A DNA stretch of 64,000 bases from VRUE01 sp963702705 (GCA_963702705.1 CAVPDR010000007.1:310001-374000); one strand, 5' to 3'; numbered from the stretch's first letter, positions 32,419 to 40,795 are shown. The notes: generated by a model not told the origin, from the letters alone. Made by a program: numbers and translations.

Positions 32419-33828
32419 ATGAGCGACGACCTCGCGTTTGCGGGCGCGGCGAAGCAGGCGGAGATGGTGCGGGCGGGGGACGTCTCCCCGACCGAGCTGG
32501 TGCAGCTCTGCCTCGACCGGGTCGCTCGCATCGACCCGCAGCTGAACTCCTTTCGCAAGGTGTTCGCCGAGAAGGCTCTGCTCGAAGCGAAGCAGGCGGA
32601 AGCCCGACTGAAGGCGGGTGAGGAGCGGCCGCTGCTCGGCGTGCCGATTGCGATCAAGGACGAAGTCGACGTCGCCGGCGAGGTCAACACGCATGGCACC
32701 GACGGTTTCACCGAGCCGGCCCGGGAGGACTCCGAGATGGTCCGCCGCCTGCGCGAGGCGGGCGCGATCGTCGTCGGCCTCACCCTGCTGCCGGAGATGG
32801 CGATCTGCGGCTTCACCGAGTCGGCCACCTACGGCGTCACCCGCAACCCCTGGAACCCGCAGCGCACCCCGGCAGGTTCGAGCGGCGGCTCAGGCGCCGC
32901 CGTTGCCGCCGGGCTCGTTCCGATCGCCTCCGCCGGCGACGGGGCCGGCTCGATCCGCCTTCCCGCCGCGTCCTGCGGGCTCTTCGGCCTCAAGCCGTCG
33001 CGTGGCCGCGCCTCGCTTGCGCCGGAGTTGGAAGGCTGGCGCGGCCTCGCGGTCCTCGGCTGCCTCAGCCGCAACGTGCTGGACACGGCCCTCTGGCTCG
33101 ACGTGATCTCCGGCGGTTCGCGTGAGCCGGAGGCGCCGGCTCCGCCCGAGCGCCCCTTCGTCGAGGCGGCCAAGAGCTCACCCGGAAAGCTTCGCGTCGC
33201 CTACTCGACGCTGGCACCGCGCGCGGCGGCGCCGCCGACGGTCGATCAGGTGGTCAAGGACGCCGTGGCCGACGCCGCCGAGCTGCTTGGCTCGCTCGGC
33301 CACGAGGTCTCCCAGCGCGATCCCGAGTGGGGCGGGATCGGCAACAACATCACGGCCCGCTTCCTCGGCGGGGTCGCCGAGACGGTGCGTGAAGTCCCGC
33401 ATCCCGAGCGGCTCGAACGGCGGACCCGCGGTTTCGGCAAGCTCGGCAGCACCCTGCCGTCGGCTCTCTACGAGCGGGCCTGCACCAGCGGCCGCGCAGC
33501 CGACGCCGCCCGCGTCAACGCGATCTTCGATTCCTTCGACGTGCTGGTCACACCAGTGATGGGCGGCACGGCGCTGCCGGTGCGCCGCTGGGAGGGACAG
33601 GGCGCCCTGCGCACGGTGCTCGGGATGAGCCGCTTCTATCCCTACTGCGTGCCCTGGAACCACCTGGGCAACCCGGCGATGTCAATTCCCACCGGCTTCG
33701 CCGGCGACGGCATGCCCCTGGCGGTCCAGATCATCGGCCGCCCGGGCGACGAGTCAACCCTGCTCTCCCTGGCTGCCCAGCTAGAGGCCGAGCGCCCCTG
33801 GGCCGACCAGCGCCCCCCAATCTCCTGA
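32419..33828 (+). CDS. Amidase-signature-family hydrolase
   Basis: 469 residues from ATG 32419. The Ser-cisSer-Lys triad is visible: Lys in LLGVPIAIKDEVDVAG, the Gly/Ser-rich signature TPAGSSGGSGAAVAAG with the cis-Ser, and the nucleophile in SAGDGAGSIRLPA. The C-terminus ends PLAVQIIGRPGDESTLLSLAAQLE, typical of the family. It hydrolyses a carboxamide in the cytoplasm. GatA is unlikely, as no gatB or gatC is adjacent. The substrate cannot be set from sequence. It follows the MmpL gene by 18 bases and ends before a large hairpin. Confidence 0.9.
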   Translation: MSDDLAFAGAAKQAEMVRAGDVSPTELVQLCLDRVARIDPQLNSFRKVFAEKALLEAKQAEARLKAGEERPLLGVPIAIKDEVDVAGEVNTHGTDGFTEPAREDSEMVRRLREAGAIVVGLTLLPEMAICGFTESATYGVTRNPWNPQRTPAGSSGGSGAAVAAGLVPIASAGDGAGSIRLPAASCGLFGLKPSRGRASLAPELEGWRGLAVLGCLSRNVLDTALWLDVISGGSREPEAPAPPERPFVEAAKSSPGKLRVAYSTLAPRAAAPPTVDQVVKDAVADAAELLGSLGHEVSQRDPEWGGIGNNITARFLGGVAETVREVPHPERLERRTRGFGKLGSTLPSALYERACTSGRAADAARVNAIFDSFDVLVTPVMGGTALPVRRWEGQGALRTVLGMSRFYPYCVPWNHLGNPAMSIPTGFAGDGMPLAVQIIGRPGDESTLLSLAAQLEAERPWADQRPPIS

Positions 33829-33854
33829 AGCTATTCAACGGCGGCTGGGCTGCA

Positions 33855-33921
33855 AGGTCCGCGGGAGGGGGTCCCGCGGACACTCCCCGCTTTTGTCCGC
33901 GGGACCCCCTCCCGCGGACCT
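33855..33921. terminator. Long perfect hairpin between convergent genes
   Basis: A 27-bp perfect inverted repeat (33855-33881 with 33895-33921) has a 13-base loop, and each arm is itself nearly palindromic (GTCCGCGGGA...TCCCGCGGAC). It lies between the amidase gene and the convergent R2lox gene, so it is a likely two-way terminator although it lacks a U-tract. Confidence 0.65.
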
Positions 33922-33935
33922 CGGACCCGCTTCCC

Positions 33936-35219
33936 CTAGTTGAACACCTTTCGCATCCGCGCGATCTCGCGGATTGAGCCGCGGGGGCGGAAGCGGCGGG
34001 TCAGCACCATCTTCAGCGGATTGGCTTCGGGCCTGCTCATCGAGACGAAGTCGGCCCAGCTCGTCTCGAGCGTCAGCGTCGGGTTGGGGGCCTCGCCCGG
34101 CTCGGCCCGGGTCGAGCCGTTGTCGATCACCATGTGCCACGGGTCGGCGTCGGTGAAGCGGTACTGGTAGACGAGCGGCGAGCCGTTGGCGGCTTTGGGG
34201 TCGGCGACCCGCTCGACCACGTTGAAGTAGAGGCGCTGCATCTCCGGGCTGGCTTTGGGGGTCGCCTCGGGCGGGCCGAGGATCCCCGCCTCCATCAGCG
34301 CCACCTGGTTCTGGGCGACCTCCTCGGCCGAGGCCTCGGGGTCGAAGGGGAAGACGCCGGGCGGCATCTCCTCGGTCGGGTAACCGATCGTGCGCCAGCG
34401 CTGGCGGATCAGTTTGAGGCCGAAGGCGAAGATGTCCTCGAGCGAGAAGCCGTAGCACTCGGTGTACTCGCGGTCCATGTTGGGCGGGTAGAAGACCGCC
34501 GGCCCGTAGGGGAGCGTTTCGCGCAGCAGCTCGACCACTGCCGCTTTGCATTCCTCTTGGGCGGGGTGCTCGTCGGCGAGCAGCTCGGAGAGCACCTTGA
34601 CGCCGAAGCCGATGTGGCGCTGCTCGTCGCGGGAGACGTTGGCCATGCCGGCGCTGAAGCCGGGCATTGTGTCTTCGGAGGCGAAGAAGTCCTCGATGAA
34701 GTGCTGGCCGGGCTGGGCCAACGAGCCCTCGACGATCAGGTGGTAGAGGGTGATTGCCTGTGCGTACTTGGGCAGCGAGCGGTCCTTGCGCAGTTCCTCG
34801 GCCATCAGGTCGAGGCGGTCGAAGATGCCGCGGTAGCCCCAGTTGAGCTGGGGCAGGGTGGAGGAGAGGGTCTGCTGGATCGACTCGCCGCCGACGCCGA
34901 TCACCTCCTTGAAGAAGCGGTGGAAGAAGACCGAGTGGCGGACCTCGTCGACCTGCTGGGTGGCGAGGAAGTAGGACTGCTCCTCGGTCGGCGCGGCGGT
35001 GATGTAGGGGGCAAGGGTGTCGGCGACGCGGTCCTCGCCGTAGAAGAACATCGAGTAGATCCACATCGCCGAGCGCCGCTGGATGTCGCTGAGGCCGTCC
35101 CAGCCGGCTCTGTCGGCGGAGAGATCGATGTCGTAGGCGCTCCAGTTGCCCCCCTCCCAGCGCTTGTAGAGGTCCTCATAGGTGACGTTGTCCATCAGGC
35201 TCTGCGATGCGACGCTCAT
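33936..35219 (-). CDS. R2-like ligand-binding oxidase fused to an SCP2-like domain
   Basis: 427 residues from ATG 35219. The ferritin-like part (about 1-300) has the six metal ligands E62, E92/H95, E164 and E199/H202. It also has V65 (ligand Glu +3) and Y159 (ligand Glu -5), the pair that forms the Val-Tyr ether crosslink in R2lox proteins such as Mycobacterium tuberculosis Rv0233. It is therefore probably a Mn/Fe oxidase that binds a long-chain fatty acid, not a ribonucleotide reductase; no nrdA gene is adjacent. The last 100 residues (PWHMVIDNGSTRAEPG to the end) look like an SCP2 lipid-binding domain. An acyl-CoA synthetase gene lies just upstream. Confidence 0.8.
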   Translation of the reverse strand: MSVASQSLMDNVTYEDLYKRWEGGNWSAYDIDLSADRAGWDGLSDIQRRSAMWIYSMFFYGEDRVADTLAPYITAAPTEEQSYFLATQQVDEVRHSVFFHRFFKEVIGVGGESIQQTLSSTLPQLNWGYRGIFDRLDLMAEELRKDRSLPKYAQAITLYHLIVEGSLAQPGQHFIEDFFASEDTMPGFSAGMANVSRDEQRHIGFGVKVLSELLADEHPAQEECKAAVVELLRETLPYGPAVFYPPNMDREYTECYGFSLEDIFAFGLKLIRQRWRTIGYPTEEMPPGVFPFDPEASAEEVAQNQVALMEAGILGPPEATPKASPEMQRLYFNVVERVADPKAANGSPLVYQYRFTDADPWHMVIDNGSTRAEPGEAPNPTLTLETSWADFVSMSRPEANPLKMVLTRRFRPRGSIREIARMRKVFN

Positions 35220-35261
35220 CTCTCTCCTTTGGTTCCGGCGGGGGCTGCCGCGGAGGTTACC

Positions 35262-35289
35262 GCCAAACTGGCTGGTCAGCCAGTTTGGC
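35262..35289. promoter_or_regulatory. 13-bp palindrome upstream of the R2lox gene
   Basis: GCCAAACTGGCTG and CAGCCAGTTTGGC are perfect complements separated by two bases, 43 bases upstream of the R2lox start and 15 bases past the end of the synthetase gene. The size and near-continuous symmetry are typical of a TetR- or GntR-type operator. It gives the R2lox gene its own control within the cluster. Confidence 0.65.
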
Positions 35290-35303
35290 TACGGTGAAGT
35301 CGA

Positions 35304-36803
35304 TCACACAGGGGCCGGCGGCTCGATCTCTCGCTTGAGGATCTTGCCGGTCGGGCCCTTGGGCAGCTCCTCGACGAACCAGACGACCCGCGGGTACTTG
35401 TAGGCGGCGATGCGCTCCTTGACGTAGGAGCTGACCTCCTCGGGGGAGAGCTCTTCGCCCTCGTGGCAGACGACCGCGGCGCCGATCTCCTCGCCCCACT
35501 CGTCGTGGGGGACGCCGACGACCGCCGCTTCGCGGATCTTCGGGTGCTCGAAGAGCACCTCCTCGACCTCACGCGGGTAGACGTTGTAGCCGCCGCGGAT
35601 GATCAGGTCCTTCTTGCGGTCGACGATGTAGAAGTAGCCGTCCTCGTCGGTGCGGGCCATGTCGCCGCTGTGGAACCAGCCACCGCGCATCGCCTCCGCC
35701 GTGGCGTCGGGGCGCTGCCAGTAGCCCTTCATGATGTTGTGGCCGCGGATCACGACCTCGCCGACCTCGCCCTGGGCGACCGGGTTGTCGTCCTCGTCGA
35801 CCAGCCGCATCTCGACCCCTTCGATCGGAGTGCCGATCGAGCCCGCCTTGCGCTCCATCTCGGGGTGGTTGGAGCAGGCGACCGGTGAGGTCTCCGAGAG
35901 CCCGTAGCCCTCGAGTACCTTGGCACCGAACGCCTGCTCGAAGCCGTGCAGCACCTCGACCGGCATCGAGGCGCCCCCCGTGATGCAGTTGCGCAGCGAG
36001 GAGGTGTCGAAGCTCTCGCGCTCGGGGTGGTGCAGCAGCGCCCCGTACATCGTCGGCACCCCGTAGAAGTGGGTGACGCCGTCGCGCTGCATCGTCTCCA
36101 GCGCCTCGCCGGGGTCGAAGCGGGCGACCAGGGTGAGGCAGGCACCGACCTTGAGCGAGGCGTTCATGCCGACCGTCTGGCCGAAGGAGTGGAAGAGCGG
36201 CAGCGCCCCGAGGACGATGTCGCCCTCGCCGATCTCGCAGGTGGTGCGGCTGGAGACGTCGGCGTTGCGGAAGAGGTTGTGGTGGGTGAGCTCGGCGCCC
36301 TTCGGCTTGCCGGTCGTGCCCGAGGTGTAGAGGATCACCGCGGTGTCGTCCTCGGCGGTGTCGACCAAGCCAGGTGTCGACTCGTGTTCGCCGAGTAGTG
36401 AGGCGAAAATGGCCGGCTCGACCTCGATCAGCTCCGCCCCCGCGTCGGCGGCGCCGTCCCGCGCCTCCTCGGCGAAGCCGTGCCAGGCGAGCAGCAGCTT
36501 GGCGCCGGAGTCCTCGAGGTAGAAGGCGATCTCGCGCCGCTTCAGCAGCACGTTCATCGGCACGACGATGGCGCCCGCCCTCAGCACGCCGTAGTAGGCG
36601 ACCGGGAACTCGGGCACGTTGGGCAGCATCACGCCGACCCGGTCGCCCGGCCCGACCCCCTTCTCACGCAGCAGCGTGGCAAGGCGGGCGCTGCGCTGGT
36701 CGAGCTCGCCGTAGCTGAGCTCGACCCCGCCGAGGCGGATCGCCGGGTTCTCCGGCGATCGCCCGGCACTCTCGGTCAGCAGCGATGCGAGGTTGAGGCC
36801 CAT
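35304..36803 (-). CDS. Long-chain fatty acid CoA ligase (AMP-forming)
   Basis: 499 residues from ATG 36803. The ATP/AMP signature VILYTSGTTGKPKGAELTH, the A5 region KVLEGYGLSETSP, the hinge/A8 part GYFYIVDRKKDLIIRGGYNVYPREVEE and the catalytic Lys in LPKGPTGKILKRE are all visible. It activates a fatty or aryl acid to the acyl-adenylate and acyl-CoA. It sits between a small ABM-fold gene (six bases upstream) and the R2lox-SCP2 gene, consistent with a lipid-handling operon. The true chain length preference is unknown. Confidence 0.92.
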   Translation of the reverse strand: MGLNLASLLTESAGRSPENPAIRLGGVELSYGELDQRSARLATLLREKGVGPGDRVGVMLPNVPEFPVAYYGVLRAGAIVVPMNVLLKRREIAFYLEDSGAKLLLAWHGFAEEARDGAADAGAELIEVEPAIFASLLGEHESTPGLVDTAEDDTAVILYTSGTTGKPKGAELTHHNLFRNADVSSRTTCEIGEGDIVLGALPLFHSFGQTVGMNASLKVGACLTLVARFDPGEALETMQRDGVTHFYGVPTMYGALLHHPERESFDTSSLRNCITGGASMPVEVLHGFEQAFGAKVLEGYGLSETSPVACSNHPEMERKAGSIGTPIEGVEMRLVDEDDNPVAQGEVGEVVIRGHNIMKGYWQRPDATAEAMRGGWFHSGDMARTDEDGYFYIVDRKKDLIIRGGYNVYPREVEEVLFEHPKIREAAVVGVPHDEWGEEIGAAVVCHEGEELSPEEVSSYVKERIAAYKYPRVVWFVEELPKGPTGKILKREIEPPAPV

Positions 36804-36809
36804 CGCCGC

Positions 36810-37097
36810 CTACGGCTTGAGGAAGTGATGGACCGGGAACTCCTTGATGTCGGGCGGGCCCTGCGGCGCGCGGTCGCCGAGCTCCTGGATTGCCGGCACA
36901 AGGCGCGAGCCCTGGAAGCGGTCGAAGTGCTCGCGCGACTGCCAGAAGTCGATCACGCCCCAGCCGCCGTCGATCGGCCCGGCGGAGTGGAAGATCAGGC
37001 CCTCCGGTGGGTTGTTGTCGATGTCCATGTGGCTGTGCACCGCGTCGTACTGGTCCAGGGAACCGCCCTCGAACTTCAAGCGCAGACCGATTGCCAT
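36810..37097 (-). CDS. Small ABM/dimeric alpha-beta barrel protein
   Basis: 95 residues from ATG 37097 (MAIGLRLKFEGGSLDQYDAV), with GAGGAGGAAGCG just upstream as a strong ribosome site; a longer frame to 37166 is rejected. The pattern of a strand (AIGLRLKFEGG), a helix (DQYDAVHSHMD), another strand (GLIFHSAGPIDGGWGVIDFW) and a helix (SREHFDRFQGSRLVPAI) fits a ferredoxin-like dimeric barrel of the ABM type. Such proteins are often monooxygenases or haem-handling enzymes. It is the first gene of the lipid cluster. Confidence 0.65.
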   Translation of the reverse strand: MAIGLRLKFEGGSLDQYDAVHSHMDIDNNPPEGLIFHSAGPIDGGWGVIDFWQSREHFDRFQGSRLVPAIQELGDRAPQGPPDIKEFPVHHFLKP

Positions 37098-37189
37098 CGC
37101 TTCCTCCTCTGTAGACCCATGAGTACCGCGGCGAGCATAGCCCCCCGGCACGTACTGGGGCGGCATTGGGCCTGGGTATGCTCCGCTCG

Positions 37190-37552
37190 ATGGAGAACCT
37201 GGGAGAGCCGAGCTCCTACCTCGCGGTCGCCAAGGGGGCGCCGGTCTACTCGAGCGACGGCCAGAAGCTGGGGCGAGTCGTGCGCGTGCTCTCAGCCCCG
37301 AACCTCGACATGTTCGACGGGGTCATCTTCGACACGACCGCCGGGCCGGGCGGCCACCGCTTCGTCGACGCACCCGAGGTCGGCGAGATCTACGAGCGCG
37401 GAATCGTGCTGAAGATCGACGCGGCGGAGGCCGCGGGCCTGCCGGCTCCGGGCGCCAATCCCGGCGCGCTCTCGGTCAACCCGGCCGATCTCGTCGGCGG
37501 CCGGCCCGGTTTCCTGCGCCGCGCCTGGGACTCGATCTCCGGCAGGCGCTGA
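37190..37552 (+). CDS. PRC-barrel-like domain protein
   Basis: 120 residues from ATG 37190 (MENLGEPSSYLAVAKGAPVYS); earlier in-frame starts at 37166 and 37178 exist. The first 70 residues form a beta-rich unit, GAPVYSSDGQKLGRVVRVLSAP then DMFDGVIFD and FVDAPEVGEIYERGIVLKID, matching the PRC-barrel pattern of RNA-processing and photosystem-related small domains. The C-terminal 45 residues are Pro/Gly-rich and basic (GFLRRAWDSISGRR). No partner gene clarifies its role. Confidence 0.6.
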   Translation: MENLGEPSSYLAVAKGAPVYSSDGQKLGRVVRVLSAPNLDMFDGVIFDTTAGPGGHRFVDAPEVGEIYERGIVLKIDAAEAAGLPAPGANPGALSVNPADLVGGRPGFLRRAWDSISGRR

Positions 37553-37596
37553 GGCGCCGGCCCTTTCTCGCCGAGCTTGCGTAGGATCTCCGCGCG

Positions 37597-38101
37597 ATGA
37601 AGTTGCCTGCATTGATGCTCGCGCTGTGCCTCGCCCTGGCGGTTGCCGTCGCCGGATGCGGTGGCGGGAGCGACTTCCTCGAGCGGATCGACCGAATCCG
37701 GCGAATCGGCCGAACCGGCCAACACCGACCTGAGCAAGAAGCCGGTCGTGGTGGTGCCAAAAGGCGTTTCGCCGAAGACGTTCGCCTACAAGGACATCGT
37801 CGAAGGCTCGGGTCCGGTCGCCAAATCGGGCGACAAAGTCAGCGTTCAGTACGTCGGCGTCGGCTTCGACACGGAAAAAGAATTCGACTCCTCGTGGAGC
37901 CGGAACGAACCGTTCCCGTTCACCCTCGGCGCCGGCGCAGTGATCAAAGGCTGGGACAAGGGCGTCGAAGGGATGAAGGTCGGCGGTCGCCGCGAGCTGC
38001 TCCTGCCGGCCAACCTCGCCTACGGCCCGGCCGGCTCGCCACCGAGCATCGGCCCGAACGAAACGCTGATCTTCATCATCGATCTGCTCGAAATCGAATA
38101 G
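37597..38101 (+). CDS. FKBP-type peptidyl-prolyl isomerase lipoprotein, apparent frameshift
   Basis: From ATG 37597 a lipoprotein signal is read (MKLPALMLALCLALAVAVAGCGGG) with a lipobox Cys at residue 21. After about 37666 this frame turns Arg-rich. The next forward frame (from about 37671) gives a Ser/Thr/Glu linker and a full FKBP domain: SGDKVSVQYVGVGFDTEKEFDSSW, PFTLGAGAVIKGWDKGVEGMKVGGRREL and LIFIIDLLEIE. One base too many in the run GGTGGCGGGAG would explain it. Without a shift, translation from ATG 37643 gives a cytosolic FKBP of 152 residues. The intended product is probably an extracytoplasmic folding factor. Confidence 0.75.
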
Positions 38102-38135
38102 TGCAAGGCGGGCTCGACCCGCGATCATCCCGGGC

Positions 38136-39164
38136 GTGACATCCGCGATCTTCGCCGAGAGGTTCGTCGCCCAGGGCCTCTCCGGCCAACCCTTGTCCGA
38201 CGCCACCGGTGTCGCCGAGCGCCTGCTCGCGGTGCAGGGGCAGGATCCGCGCGGGGCGCGGCTGGCGGTGCGGGCTCGTACCGAGGGTCTGACCGCTGCC
38301 GACGTGGACCGGGAGCTGAGCGAGGAGCGTTCGCTGCTGATCACATGGCTCAACCGGGGCACGCTGCACCTGGTGCGCAGCGACGACTACCCATGGCTGC
38401 AGGCATTGACGACACCGCCCCTGCGCACGTCCTGCAATCGCCGCCTCCGTCAGGAGGGGGTGCCGGCGGAGCTCGGCGAGCGTGGGGTGGCGACCATCGA
38501 GCGTGCTCTGTCCAAGGAGGGGCCGTTGACTCGGCACCAGCTGCGCGAGCGGCTCGACGCGGCCGGGGTCCCGACCGCCGGCCAGGCGCTGATCCACCTC
38601 CTTTTCCTCGCCGCGGTGCAGGGCGTGGTCGTGCGCGGCCCGATGGTCGGCAAGGACCATGCTTACGTCCTGGTCCGCGACTGGCTCGGGCCGGCCAAAC
38701 CGGTCGACCGCGACAAGGCCCTTGCCGAGCTCGCCCGCCGCTACCTGGTCGGCCACGCGCCGGCGAGCGACCGCGACCTGGCGCGGTGGGCGGGGCTGCC
38801 CCTGCGCGACGTACGCGCAGGTCTGGAGGCGATCGCTTCTGAGCTGGTCGAGCGAGAGGACGGCCTGGTCCACCTGAAGGCCAGTCCGCCCGTCGCGGAG
38901 GTTCCGGCCCCGCGCCTGCTCGGCGCCTTCGATCCGGTCCTGCTCGGCTGGACCTCACGCGAGCCGATCCTCGGCCCCCACACCCACTTCGTCACCACCA
39001 ACGGCATCTTTCGCCCCTTCGCCATAGTCAAGGGCCGCGCCGTAGCCGGCTGGAAACTGAGCCGGGGCAAGGTCAAGGTCGAGCCCCTGGACCGGATCGC
39101 GAAGAAGGCGACGGCCGCCCTCGAGGCGGACGCCGTCGATGTCGAGCGCTTCATGCGCGGCTGA
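38136..39164 (+). CDS. AlkZ/YcaQ-like winged-helix DNA-binding protein
   Basis: 342 residues from GTG 38136. It matches the HTH_42 family of tandem winged-helix proteins: an N-terminal AERLLAVQGQDPRGARLAVRAR with the Q-x-Q type motif used by AlkZ-class DNA glycosylases, TWLNRGTLHLVRSDDYPWL, a middle winged helix with GPLTRHQLRERLDAAG, and a C-terminal APRLLGAFDPVLLGW. Members unhook interstrand crosslinks or remove alkylated bases, and some protect producers of DNA-damaging natural products. No biosynthetic cluster is seen here, so general repair is more likely. Confidence 0.8.
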   Translation: MTSAIFAERFVAQGLSGQPLSDATGVAERLLAVQGQDPRGARLAVRARTEGLTAADVDRELSEERSLLITWLNRGTLHLVRSDDYPWLQALTTPPLRTSCNRRLRQEGVPAELGERGVATIERALSKEGPLTRHQLRERLDAAGVPTAGQALIHLLFLAAVQGVVVRGPMVGKDHAYVLVRDWLGPAKPVDRDKALAELARRYLVGHAPASDRDLARWAGLPLRDVRAGLEAIASELVEREDGLVHLKASPPVAEVPAPRLLGAFDPVLLGWTSREPILGPHTHFVTTNGIFRPFAIVKGRAVAGWKLSRGKVKVEPLDRIAKKATAALEADAVDVERFMRG

Positions 39165-39236
39165 GCGTGGATTTCACAACCCGCCGGCGGGTATGCGAGA
39201 GGATGGACGTCCGCAAACCAGCCTGAAGGAGACGCG

Positions 39237-39608
39237 ATGGGTCAGCCAGTGGTGCATTTCGAGGTGGTCGGCAAGGACGGCGAGAAGCTGCAGGGCTACT
39301 ACGCCGAGCTCTTCGACTGGAACGTCAACGCCGAGAACGAGATGAAGTATGGCCTCGTCGACCGCGAGGCCAACAGCAACGCCGAAGGGATCGGCCTCGG
39401 CGGCGGCATCGGCCAGGGGCCCGAGGGCTACGAGGGCCACGTCACCTTCTACGTCGAAGTCCCCAGCGTCGAGGAGGCCCTGAGCAAGGCCGAGTCCCTG
39501 GGCGGCACCCGCGTGATGGGCCCCGAGACGATCATGGGCCGCATGGTCCTCGGCCAGTTCAAAGACCCCGAGGGCAACGTGATCGGCCTGATCGAGGGCG
39601 GCTCTTAG
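39237..39608 (+). CDS. VOC-superfamily (glyoxalase-like) protein
   Basis: 123 residues from ATG 39237, with GAAGGAGACG just upstream. One vicinal-oxygen-chelate module pair is visible: VVHFEVVGKDGEKLQGYYAELFDW at the start, then VTFYVEVPSVEEALSKAESLGG and VLGQFKDPEGNVIGLIEGG at the end. His8 and Glu in the C-terminal strand could bind a metal. The family includes glyoxalases, resistance proteins and dioxygenases, so the reaction is unknown. It is a free-standing gene. Confidence 0.85.
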   Translation: MGQPVVHFEVVGKDGEKLQGYYAELFDWNVNAENEMKYGLVDREANSNAEGIGLGGGIGQGPEGYEGHVTFYVEVPSVEEALSKAESLGGTRVMGPETIMGRMVLGQFKDPEGNVIGLIEGGS

Positions 39609-39673
39609 GGCGGGGTCTTCGTCAGCGTTCTGTTTCGATATTCGCACGTCAGTCATCCGGATAGGGTGAGGTC

Positions 39674-40795
39674 GTGGTGGTAAAGGACACAATCGCTGAG
39701 GTCTTGGCGAGAGCTGCAGAGCTGAGGGCGGCCGAGCGCGGTGGGAATGAGGCGAACACCAAGGCGCTCTTGATCGAGCCGATGCTCGAGTTCCTGGGTT
39801 GGGATCCGGCCGATCTCAGCCAGGTCGAAAGGGAGTATCGGGTCTTCGACAGCACGTCGCTGGATTACGCGCTCAAGGTCGACGGTGAGCCCAGGCTTTT
39901 CGTTGAGGCCAAGGCGGTGGGCAAGGACCTGAGCGACCGCTCGTTCATCGCGCAGGCGGTGAACTATGCGAACAACGAGGGTGTTCTCTGGTGCGTGCTC
40001 ACCAACGGGCTCTCCTATCGGGTCTATAAGACCAACGAGCCGGTCGGGATGGAGAAAAAGCTGCTCTTCGAGATAGACCTGGAGGAGGCTTCCGGGGAGG
40101 GCTCAGCCGATGTGGCTCGATCGCTCGAACTACTCGGGCGGCAGGCACTGATCGACGGAGATCTGGATCTGTGGGGCGAGCGAGTCTTCACCGACGTGCG
40201 GATACGCCATGCCCTGGCTGATCTCGTGGCCAATCCGCCCGAGGGCTTCCTGGACGTGGTTCGCGATGCGGTGGGCGCTCCCGAGGTCTCGCCCGAGGCT
40301 CTTCAGGAAAGTCTCGCCAGGGTCCTCGATGTGGCTTCGGCCACGCCCCCTGTCCGGGCGGGTGGTGGCGGATCCGGGGGAAAAGCCCCGAAGGTGAGCG
40401 CCAAGGGCAAGTTTGCGTCGAAGGGGAAGGAGTTCGATCTCTCCCATCACTTGGGCAACCTTCCGGCCGGGATCACTGATCGATTCGAGCAGGTCGATGA
40501 GTTCATCCGAGGTCTTGGGCCAGATGTCAACAGAAGGATCAGGAAGCAGTACATCGGTTACTTTGGGGGTAGGGGGAAGCCCCGCTCCTTTTGTACGGTC
40601 GAGACCCAGCGTCGGCGAGTTCTGATCTATCTCGGCCTCGATCCGACCACGACCAAGCCATGGAACGAGTCGACGATGCGCGACGTGAAACTAGTCGGCC
40701 ATTTCGGCATGGGTGACGTCGAGTACTCGATCCGGCCAGACACGGATCTGACCGAGATCAAGGGACTGATTCGCCAGGCGTACGACGGCCTGTAG
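39674..40795 (+). CDS. Orphan HsdR_N-type nuclease-like protein with DUF5655-like tail
   Basis: 373 residues from GTG 39674. The N-terminal 150 residues match the type I restriction HsdR N-terminal fold: NEANTKALLIEPMLEFLGWDP, then DYALKVDGEPRLFVEAKAVGKDL, giving a PD-(D/E)xK-like D...ExK site. A middle part is helical, followed by a Gly/Lys-rich linker. The C-terminal 110 residues (IRKQYIGYFGGRGKPRSFCTVETQ ... HFGMGDVEYSI) resemble DUF5655. No helicase, methylase or specificity gene lies nearby. It may be a solitary defence or repair nuclease. Codon use is slightly less GC-biased than the neighbours. Confidence 0.75.
   Translation: MVVKDTIAEVLARAAELRAAERGGNEANTKALLIEPMLEFLGWDPADLSQVEREYRVFDSTSLDYALKVDGEPRLFVEAKAVGKDLSDRSFIAQAVNYANNEGVLWCVLTNGLSYRVYKTNEPVGMEKKLLFEIDLEEASGEGSADVARSLELLGRQALIDGDLDLWGERVFTDVRIRHALADLVANPPEGFLDVVRDAVGAPEVSPEALQESLARVLDVASATPPVRAGGGGSGGKAPKVSAKGKFASKGKEFDLSHHLGNLPAGITDRFEQVDEFIRGLGPDVNRRIRKQYIGYFGGRGKPRSFCTVETQRRRVLIYLGLDPTTTKPWNESTMRDVKLVGHFGMGDVEYSIRPDTDLTEIKGLIRQAYDGL

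Noticed and set aside
33936..35219. Ribonucleotide reductase small subunit (NrdB)
   Set aside because: V65 and Y159 match R2lox rather than R2, the C-terminus is a lipid-binding-like domain, and no nrdA is adjacent.
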